NCBI GenBank assembly: GCA_001798565.1 | Contig: MGSR01000069.1 | Span: 1-6,073, forward strand | DNA from: Deltaproteobacteria bacterium RIFCSPLOWO2_12_FULL_60_16 | Lineage (GTDB): Bacteria; Desulfobacterota; Binatia; UBA9968 | DNA length: 6,073 bases | Reading direction: 5' to 3' | Part shown: positions 1 to 5,113 of the stretch, in pieces | Layout: every line of letters begins with the position of its first letter | Position numbering within the stretch: the stretch's first letter is position 1 | Translations under genes and position numbers: made by a program | Notes under the pieces: generated by a model | The model's input: only the letters and a program-made list of their open reading frames with translations | What the model was told of the DNA's origin: nothing | Databases searched by the model: none

Positions 1-339
1 GTAGGTTATATCAGAGACCCCGGTGTAGTACGTCGTGTGGATGTAATCATGGGTCGAGTAAATCGTGTAGCCATCGGGTGGCGACTTCTTAGCCTCGGCA
101 GCCCCCCTGGTCCCCGAGGCCCCGGTGATGTTGGCCACCACCATGGGCTGGCCCAAATGTTTCTCCATGGCGTTGGCGAAGACCCGCTTGATGACATCGG
201 TGTCACCCCCGGCGGCCCAAGGAATAATCATCTTTATGGGCCGGTCCGGGTAGGAAGCACCGAGAGCCGGTTGCGTAACGAAAAGCGCTAACGCGACAAA
301 AACAAGCCGCGGCACGAGCACAACTATGGTAGACATCAT
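1..339 (-). CDS. Bug/TctC-family periplasmic substrate-binding protein (N-terminal part)
   Basis: This is the first 113 codons of a gene that runs off the left edge; the family is usually about 320 residues, so roughly one third is present. Residues 1-28 form a signal peptide with a hydrophobic core (about 12-22) and likely cleavage after ALG or ALGA. The mature start YPDRPIKMIIPWAAGGDTD (30-48) is the typical Bug opening, in which the loop after the first strand helps bind a carboxylate ligand. LGQPMVVAN (62-70), a Gly/Ala-rich GASGTRGAAEA stretch (73-83) and PPDGYTI (87-93) follow in the order normal for the family. Bug proteins bind carboxylates and related small molecules in the periplasm, either for TctAB-type transporters or as orphans; the ligand cannot be told. 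A perfect ribosome site 7 bases upstream favours the first of two adjacent ATG codons. The gene is divergent from the GST operon. Family assignment is strong; the specific role is unknown. Confidence 0.9.
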   Translation of the reverse strand, partial: MMSTIVVLVPRLVFVALALFVTQPALGASYPDRPIKMIIPWAAGGDTDVIKRVFANAMEKHLGQPMVVANITGASGTRGAAEAKKSPPDGYTIYSTHDYIHTTYYTGVSDITY

Positions 340-346
340 GGGAGTT

Positions 347-353
347 CCTCCTT
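347..353 (-). promoter_or_regulatory. Ribosome binding site of the Bug/TctC gene
   Basis: On the minus strand this reads AAGGAGG, a near-perfect Shine-Dalgarno. It lies 7 bases before the first ATG (337-339) and 10 bases before a second, adjacent ATG (334-336). The spacing favours the first ATG as the start. Confidence 0.8.
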
Positions 354-453
354 TTGTCAGGGATAAAGGCGGCTCTACGACTACCACATCCGTCAAAAAA
401 GACAAGCCGGTTCTTACGTCCGGATGCGAGGGCGCCGGCAAGGCCGAATCTCC

Positions 454-482
454 TTGCAAGTCTCTGCCAACCCCTTTAGAAT
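454..482 (+). promoter_or_regulatory. Candidate sigma70-type promoter for the GST-lipoyl-hydrolase-glycosyltransferase operon
   Basis: TTGCAA (454-459, 4 of 6 matches to TTGACA) and TAGAAT (477-482, 5 of 6 matches to TATAAT) are separated by exactly 17 bases. Transcription would begin near 489, giving a short leader of about 19 bases that still contains the ribosome site at 494-500. It is the only convincing promoter I found ahead of the five plus-strand genes. No equally good promoter was found on the other strand for the divergent Bug gene. The call rests on hexamer match and spacing only. Confidence 0.5.
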
Positions 483-493
483 CACCACCTAGC

Positions 494-500
494 GGGAGGT
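494..500 (+). promoter_or_regulatory. Ribosome binding site of the GST-like gene
   Basis: GGGAGGT lies 7 bases before the ATG at 508. It supports that start and sits just downstream of the predicted transcription start. Confidence 0.75.
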
Positions 501-507
501 AAGAACG

Positions 508-1095
508 ATGGCTATAAGACTCTTTCAATCGCCGACGTCGATGTTTTGCGAGAAGGTGAGAATCGTTCTCGCGTCAAAAAACGTCCCGTACGACGTGGTG
601 GACGTAAAAAAAGACGAGCGCAAGTCTCTGATCGAGTTCTCCGGCCAGAGAAAGGTGCCGGTCATGGACTACCACGGCCAATGCATTATCGACTCCACTT
701 TTATCTCCGCTTTTCTGGAGGAAAAGTATCCCCAAAACACCATCTATCCGACGGCTGCTTCCGATAAAGGGCTCTGTCTCATGTTGGAGGACTGGTCCGA
801 TGAGGTTTTGATCCATGCCATTCACCTGATGCGCCGGGCGGAGACGCCGGAGGCGCGGCCGGCGGCCGAGAAGGCGCTGGGGATAGATCTGCGGAGCCTG
901 GAGCTGTTGTTTACCGGAAAGAGCTTCATCTTCGACCGGATGACGATCGCGGACATTGCCATATTCACCCAACTCCATTATCTCTACACGGTAGTGCGGT
1001 ATGAGCTGCCGCCGGGCTATAAAAACCTTCACACGTGGATGGATCTGATGCGGAGCTCGCTCAAGCTGGCCTCGCTTTATGATATCGCTGCATGA
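508..1095 (+). CDS. Glutathione S-transferase family protein
   Basis: A 195-residue protein with the two-domain GST layout and near-normal length (about 200-220). The N-terminal thioredoxin-like domain (about 3-77) has SMFCEKVR (11-18), which places Ser11 and Cys14 at the usual glutathione-activating position. KVPV (49-52) carries the conserved cis-proline Pro51. Asp62-Ser63 matches the pair that contacts the gamma-glutamyl group of glutathione. The all-helical C-terminal domain contains TIAD (146-149), the conserved N-capping box (S/T-x-x-D), which supports a properly folded GST. The sequence gives no substrate: it could be a detoxifying transferase, a thiol transferase using Cys14, or a non-catalytic SspA-like regulator. 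It has no signal peptide, so it is cytoplasmic. It is the first gene of the plus-strand operon and ends 21 bases before the lipoyl-domain gene. The fold is certain; the function is open. Confidence 0.9.
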   Translation: MAIRLFQSPTSMFCEKVRIVLASKNVPYDVVDVKKDERKSLIEFSGQRKVPVMDYHGQCIIDSTFISAFLEEKYPQNTIYPTAASDKGLCLMLEDWSDEVLIHAIHLMRRAETPEARPAAEKALGIDLRSLELLFTGKSFIFDRMTIADIAIFTQLHYLYTVVRYELPPGYKNLHTWMDLMRSSLKLASLYDIAA

Positions 1096-1116
1096 ATAAA
1101 CCTGAGGTGGCGCCGG

Positions 1117-1365
1117 ATGAAAAAAGAGGTGGTGATCCCGCGTCTGGGATCGAGCGACGAGAGCAACGAGGTCAAGGTTTTACGGTGGCTTAAGCGGAAG
1201 GGAGAAGCCGTCCAAAAAGGGGATCCCCTTCTCGAAGTCGAGACCGACAAAGTCAATGTGGAGATCGAGGCGCCTGATACCGGACTGCTGAGCGAGGTCC
1301 GCGTCCAAGAGGGTGAGGTTGTCGCCTTTAACTCCGTGGTGGCGGTTATTGACGGGAAAGACTAG
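1117..1365 (+). CDS. Stand-alone lipoyl (biotinyl/lipoyl-attachment) domain protein
   Basis: An 82-residue protein consisting of one lipoyl domain and nothing else. The half-repeats and hairpin turn are clear: EVVIPRLG (4-11), WLKRKGEAVQKGDPLLEVETDK (about 24-45), IEAPDTG (50-56), and a closing segment GEVVAFNSVVAVI ending near residue 79. Lys45 in ETDKVNVE is the expected lipoylation site; the ETDK context is typical of the E2 subunits of 2-oxoacid dehydrogenases, whereas biotin domains usually have MKM. Such E2 proteins continue into a peripheral-subunit-binding domain and an acyltransferase domain, and both are missing. The ribosome site TGAGGTGG (1103-1110) is 6 bases before the ATG. The end overlaps the start of the hydrolase gene. 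It may be a free acyl or thiol carrier, or a remnant of an E2. No partner dehydrogenase is visible in the window. Confidence 0.88.
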   Translation: MKKEVVIPRLGSSDESNEVKVLRWLKRKGEAVQKGDPLLEVETDKVNVEIEAPDTGLLSEVRVQEGEVVAFNSVVAVIDGKD

Positions 1366-2443
1366 CCGGGCGCGGGTTTTTCTTCGAGGCGCTGTTTTTC
1401 TTTCCCTTTTTTCTCTCTCTTTCCCCGCGCCGGCGGTCTTGCCCGGCGCGGTCCCGGCGCTCTCTCGGGAGCTTCACTGGGCCGTAACCGAAGAAAAATT
1501 TGAGCTCGCCCTGGAGAGGCTCTATCCGGAGCAGCGCTCCGGGCGTCGCGCCGCGGTAGTTCTGGTTCATGGGATTTTCGTCAATAGCCGCATTTTTAAT
1601 CTTGACGACGACCAGGGTCTGGCGCGGTATCTCGCCCGGGACGGCTTCGATGTATGGAATCTCTCCTTGCGGGGCACGGGCCGCAGCCTGAATCCTCTCA
1701 GGGGCGGCCCCAAGAGTTGGACCCTCGATGACATCGTGGAAAGGGATCTTGCCGCAGTGCTCCGCCATGTCCAGAAGGAAAGCGGCAGTTCTAAGATCCT
1801 CTGCCTCGGTTACGACATGGGAGGACTCCTGCTCTATGGATACCTGGAGAGGCGGGGCGGCGCCGGGGTTGCCGCTCTGGTTACCGTCGGCGCCCCGGCA
1901 ACCTTCGATCAGCCGCAACAGGAGCCGATGAAGAGGCTTCTGAGACTGGAAGACAGTCCTTTCTTAAAGAGAGCGTTTCTTTCCCTCAATGCGCCGTTTT
2001 TCGCCCGGCTGCTCATCCCGTTCCTCCCCAAGATGGAGCGCTTTTTCTACAACCCCGAGAACATCGACGAGGAGGTGAAGACGAGACTGTTGGACGATGC
2101 GCTCGCGGAGATCCATCCGGGAGTTTTGGATCATCTGCTATTGATGATCCGGCGCGGCGAGTTCGTTTCCGCCCGGGGGGATTTCAGCTACCGAAAGGCC
2201 CTGGGCAAGATCCGGCTTCCGATCCTGCTCGTAGGGGGAGAAGGAGACATGGTGGCGCCGCCGGAGAGCCTTCGGGTGGTCCACCGGGCGGTCGGCTCGA
2301 AGGATCGCACCCTGCGGATCGTCGGCGCAGGCCCGAAGAGTCCGAGCTATGGCCATGTCGATCTGCTGGTGGGCAGCAAGGCGAGGGAGGAAGTATTCCC
2401 CTTGATCGGCCGGTGGCTGAAACAGCGAGACGGGCGAGAGTAG
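1313..2443 (+). CDS. Exported alpha/beta hydrolase with Asp at the nucleophile position
   Basis: Up to 376 residues, numbered from the GTG at 1313. TTG codons at 1319 (AAGAGG 6 bases upstream) and 1349 (GGTGG 6 bases upstream) are alternative starts; 1349 gives the most normal signal peptide. A basic stretch and a hydrophobic core (about 26-38) lead to APA at 39-41, a likely cleavage site, so the enzyme is probably periplasmic or secreted. The fold is clear: VVLVHGIF with the oxyanion His86-Gly87, a DVWNLSLRGTGRS strand-loop, the nucleophile elbow GYDMGG with Asp168, GGEGD with the acid Asp312, and SYGH with His348. A cap segment separates the elbow from the acid. Serine is usual at 168; Asp there is typical of haloalkane dehalogenases and epoxide hydrolases, but the HGxP motif of epoxide hydrolases is absent. 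The reaction is unknown. The gene overlaps the lipoyl gene by 17-53 bases. Confidence 0.87.
   Translation: MRLSPLTPWWRLLTGKTSRARVFLRGAVFLSLFSLSFPAPAVLPGAVPALSRELHWAVTEEKFELALERLYPEQRSGRRAAVVLVHGIFVNSRIFNLDDDQGLARYLARDGFDVWNLSLRGTGRSLNPLRGGPKSWTLDDIVERDLAAVLRHVQKESGSSKILCLGYDMGGLLLYGYLERRGGAGVAALVTVGAPATFDQPQQEPMKRLLRLEDSPFLKRAFLSLNAPFFARLLIPFLPKMERFFYNPENIDEEVKTRLLDDALAEIHPGVLDHLLLMIRRGEFVSARGDFSYRKALGKIRLPILLVGGEGDMVAPPESLRVVHRAVGSKDRTLRIVGAGPKSPSYGHVDLLVGSKAREEVFPLIGRWLKQRDGRE
1425..1451. repeat. Perfect 9-bp inverted repeat after a 32-base pyrimidine tract
   Basis: CCGCGCCGG (1425-1433) and CCGGCGCGG (1443-1451) are exact reverse complements with a 9-base loop. Just upstream, 1395-1426 is an unbroken run of 32 pyrimidines on the plus strand. 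Both lie in the signal-peptide part of the hydrolase gene, where Phe/Leu/Ser and Pro/Ala codons account for much of the bias. There is no T-run after the hairpin on either strand, so it is not a classic terminator. It could still slow translation just after the signal peptide. Confidence 0.5.
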
Positions 2444-2445
2444 CC

Positions 2446-4218
2446 GTGCCGGAGCGCTTTTCCGTTCTGCTGTATCGCACCTCGCTCTGCGGCTGTCTGC
2501 TCGGCGCCGTCGCTACCCTCTATCTCCTTGGCGGGCTGGGCGGGCTCGTGGGCAGTCCGCTCCTGAACGGCTCTGCCGCGGCCGGGGTTTTTCTTGCGGC
2601 ATTTTTTTTCCTCTATGTGTTTTTTATCCAGATGCCGGACAAAAACAGATGGTCGCTGGCGCTCTGGTTTCTGGTATTGTTCATTCTGTCGGTCGAGGTT
2701 GTCCTGGCCCTTCTTCCCCCGACCGCGCGGGACGAGCTGACGCACCATTTGGCCATACCCCGCCTTTACGCCAAGGCGGGCCGGATTTTGGAAGTCCCCT
2801 TCGCCCCTTATTCCTATTACCCGATGCTCCTGGACATGCTGTATGTGCCGTGGGTCCGCTGGGGATGGGACTCCGTACCCAAGCTCATTCACGGGCTTTT
2901 CGGTATGCTGACGGCTCTCCTGCTTTACGCCTACCTTGCCAGGCGGCTCAGTCCCATTTACGGCCTCTTGGGCTTTTTCGTTTTTGTCTCTACGCCCGCC
3001 ATCCTGCGCCTGAGCCATTGGGCCTATGTGGATCTTGGGCTGACTTTTTACTGCACGGCCTCCCTGCTTTGCCTGCTGCGCTGGGTGGAAGCGAGTGAAG
3101 ACAAGCGGTGGTTGACGCTGGCGGGCCTATCGGCCGGTCTCACGCTGGCCACTAAGCCCAACGGGATGTTGGCCTTTTTGCTCCTCCTTTTCGTTTTGCT
3201 CTTTCTGATGGCGAGCCGGGTTCGCGCAAACGGGGTGCTTAAGGTCATGGGCCAAATCCTGTTATTCGCTTTCTTGGCGTCGCTAGCTATGAGCCCCTGG
3301 GCGTTGAAGAATCTGGTTTGGACCGGGAACCCCTTGTTCCCGTTCTTTGCCAATTTCTTCGGGGGGGGAGGCGAGCCGGGCGGAGAGCCGGGGCTCGGGC
3401 TTCTGGACCGGCGCCAGCTCCTGTACGGCGAATCTTGGTGGCAGATCTCCGCACTGCCCCTGCGGGTTTTTTTCTTTGGCCAGGATGACAGGCCCCAATA
3501 TTTCGACGGGGTTCTTAATCCCATGCTGATTCTTTTTCTCCCCTGGGCGTTTAAGGGAAAGTGGGCGGAGGAGAAAAAGATTTTATTCGGTTTTGTTCTC
3601 GGGTATTTTTTCTACGCGGCTTTTCTCGCCGAGATGCGCATCCGCTATATTCTCCCCATCGTGCCGCCCCTGGTGATCCTTCTGGTTTACGGTCTCCACA
3701 ATATCTACCTGCGAATCGCTCGTCCCTTTGTTCTTTTCTCCGCCGTGATTTTCCTGCTGGGCTTGAATGGGATTTATTTCTGGAACTACCTTCACGGGGT
3801 CTCGCCGCTGGATCATCTTAGGGGACGCGAGAGCCGAGAGGCCTATCTCATACGGGTGCTGCCCGACTATCCGGCTCTTCAGTTCATCAACCGGAGTCTT
3901 CCATCCACCGCCAAGGTCTATTTTCTTTTTATGGGGAGAAGGGTGTATTATTGCGAGCGGGACTATATCCACGACGGCACTGAGTATGCGTGGACCCTTA
4001 TCCGCGCCATTCGGGCTGCCGGAGACGAAGACGATATCTATGCCGGGCTCCGGAAAAGAGGCCTGACTCATATGGTTGTCCGGGATGCGCTTCTGTTAGG
4101 ATTTTTGAACGAGAACCTCACCATAGAGCAGAAGAAGTTGTGGGTTTCTTTTGCCAACCGTTATTTGAGTGGACTCTTCCACTCTAGGGGATATTCCGTC
4201 TACCAGATCCATGAGTGA
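2446..4218 (+). CDS. GT-C membrane glycosyltransferase (GT39/ArnT-like)
   Basis: A 590-residue polytopic membrane protein, numbered from the GTG at 2446; a GTG at 2413 would add 11 residues and overlap the hydrolase by 31 bases. I prefer 2446 because it leaves a 2-base gap and has a weak GAGAG ribosome site 5 bases away. About ten or more hydrophobic helices run to residue 446, followed by a soluble tail of about 140 residues. The first large external loop has ARDELTHH with Asp96-Glu97, matching the acidic catalytic pair of GT-C enzymes. YVDLGL (Asp196), ATKPNG (Lys237) and GNPLFPF (Asn295-Pro296) are further landmarks seen in bacterial members. These enzymes take a sugar from a polyprenyl-phosphate donor on the outer face of the inner membrane and attach it to a lipid, glycan or protein. 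The next gene probably makes that donor. The sugar and acceptor are not identifiable. Confidence 0.85.
   Translation: MPERFSVLLYRTSLCGCLLGAVATLYLLGGLGGLVGSPLLNGSAAAGVFLAAFFFLYVFFIQMPDKNRWSLALWFLVLFILSVEVVLALLPPTARDELTHHLAIPRLYAKAGRILEVPFAPYSYYPMLLDMLYVPWVRWGWDSVPKLIHGLFGMLTALLLYAYLARRLSPIYGLLGFFVFVSTPAILRLSHWAYVDLGLTFYCTASLLCLLRWVEASEDKRWLTLAGLSAGLTLATKPNGMLAFLLLLFVLLFLMASRVRANGVLKVMGQILLFAFLASLAMSPWALKNLVWTGNPLFPFFANFFGGGGEPGGEPGLGLLDRRQLLYGESWWQISALPLRVFFFGQDDRPQYFDGVLNPMLILFLPWAFKGKWAEEKKILFGFVLGYFFYAAFLAEMRIRYILPIVPPLVILLVYGLHNIYLRIARPFVLFSAVIFLLGLNGIYFWNYLHGVSPLDHLRGRESREAYLIRVLPDYPALQFINRSLPSTAKVYFLFMGRRVYYCERDYIHDGTEYAWTLIRAIRAAGDEDDIYAGLRKRGLTHMVVRDALLLGFLNENLTIEQKKLWVSFANRYLSGLFHSRGYSVYQIHE
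3361..3368 (+). repeat. Run of eight G inside the GT-C gene
   Basis: Eight consecutive G bases encode part of a Gly-rich loop (FFGGGGEPGGEPG) between membrane helices. The reading frame is intact on both sides at this length. A change of one base would truncate the protein. The following bases also hold a short near-repeat of GAGCCGGG (3374-3381 and 3384-3391). Confidence 0.7.
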
Positions 4219-5110
4219 CCGCTGCGACGTCTCGGTTGTTATTCCGGTGTTCAATGAGGCCCAGAACCTGGGATCTCTGCTGGATCGGATTCGGTGCTTG
4301 AATCTCCGGAGCGCGGAGGTGATTGTGGTGGACGACGGCTCCACGGATGGGAGCGGCGCGATCGCGGAGCAGAGGGGCGCGAGGGTTATCCGTCACCCAT
4401 ACAATATCGGCAACGGTGCTGCGGTCAAGAGTGGCATCAGGGCCGCCCGAGGGCGACTTTTGGCCTTGATGGACGGGGACGGACAGCATCGGGCCGAGGA
4501 TATTCCCAAGCTCTTAGCCCAGGCCGGCCTCTACCACATGGTGGTCGGGGCGCGGGCCACCGGCTCCGGACTGAGGTTCCATCGCTACGCGGCCAATATC
4601 CTCTACAATCTTTTTGCCTCTTACGTTACCAGCTTCAAGGTTGAGGATCTCACTTCCGGTTTCCGCGCCCTTGCACGTAAGGATGCGCTCAGATTTATCG
4701 ATCTCCTGCCCAATACCTTTTCCTATCCATCGACTCTGACGCTGGCGTTTCTGCGCTCCGGCCTCACGGTCAAATACGTTCCCATTCAGACCCTCTACCG
4801 CAGCGGGCAGAGCAAGATCAGTCTGGTGGCCGATGGCATTCGTTTCTTGCTGATCATTGCCAAGATCGCCACGCTCTTCTCCCCTTTCCGGGTGTTTTTG
4901 CCCGTGAGCGGGCTCTTCTTTTTTAGCGGCATGGGTTATTACCTCTACACCTTTGTAACGGAGCACCGCTTTACCAATATGTCCGTCTTTCTCTTAACTG
5001 CCGCGGTAATCATCTTTATGCTGGGTTTAGTGTCGGAGCAGATTGCTCTACTGAGAATGGAGCAGCGATCCTTTTTTCCGCCCTCAACCAACGATCGGGA
5101 CAGTGAATGA
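4211..5110 (+). CDS. GT2 polyprenyl-phosphate sugar synthase (DPM1/GtrB-like)
   Basis: 299 residues from the ATG at 4211. A GTG at 4169 is possible but would overlap the previous gene by 50 bases, whereas the ATG overlaps it by only 8 (ATGAGTGA), typical of coupled translation. The GT-A fold is complete: VVIPVFNE (9-16), VVDDGSTD (39-46) for nucleotide binding, HPYNIGNGAAVKSGI (62-76), and the metal-binding DGDGQH (88-93, Asp88 and Asp90). DLTSGFR (146-152) and RSGQSK (197-202) match the acceptor-side motifs of dolichyl- and undecaprenyl-phosphate sugar synthases. Two C-terminal membrane helices (about 226-249 and 256-281) anchor it with the active site in the cytoplasm. It should transfer one sugar from a nucleotide sugar to a polyprenyl phosphate. 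The adjacent GT-C enzyme is the likely user of the product. Whether the sugar is glucose, mannose or another cannot be read from the sequence. Confidence 0.9.
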   Translation: MSDRCDVSVVIPVFNEAQNLGSLLDRIRCLNLRSAEVIVVDDGSTDGSGAIAEQRGARVIRHPYNIGNGAAVKSGIRAARGRLLALMDGDGQHRAEDIPKLLAQAGLYHMVVGARATGSGLRFHRYAANILYNLFASYVTSFKVEDLTSGFRALARKDALRFIDLLPNTFSYPSTLTLAFLRSGLTVKYVPIQTLYRSGQSKISLVADGIRFLLIIAKIATLFSPFRVFLPVSGLFFFSGMGYYLYTFVTEHRFTNMSVFLLTAAVIIFMLGLVSEQIALLRMEQRSFFPPSTNDRDSE

Positions 5111-5113
5111 GCT

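Noticed and set aside
387..426. Inverted repeat CATCCG / CGGATG in the divergent intergenic region.
   Set aside because: Only 6 bp arms with a 28-base spacer; likely by chance and not placed like a known operator.
454..470. A sigma54-like element on the minus strand (TGGCA followed by TTGCA) upstream of the Bug gene.
   Set aside because: The GG and GC elements are one base too close for sigma54, which needs strict spacing, and the same bases fit the plus-strand sigma70-type promoter better.
558..570. Short palindrome GAGAA-TCG-TTCTC early in the GST-like gene.
   Set aside because: Five-base arms inside a coding region, with codons that fit the GST motif; no reason to see it as a binding site.
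391..581. A 10-base direct repeat, CGTCAAAAAA, at 391-400 and 572-581.
   Set aside because: Short, A-rich, and the second copy is within the GST coding sequence; no mobile element features nearby.
1366..1380. A GC-rich stretch and T-run just after the lipoyl stop, resembling a terminator.
   Set aside because: The stem would be only about 3 bp (CCG/CGG), and the stretch lies inside the hydrolase reading frame that continues the operon.
2347..3018. Long open frames opposite the hydrolase and GT-C genes (for example 2347-3018 minus and 3583-4071 minus).
   Set aside because: Their translations are low-complexity and charged with no recognisable motifs, as expected for shadows of GC-rich genes whose own products have clear family motifs.
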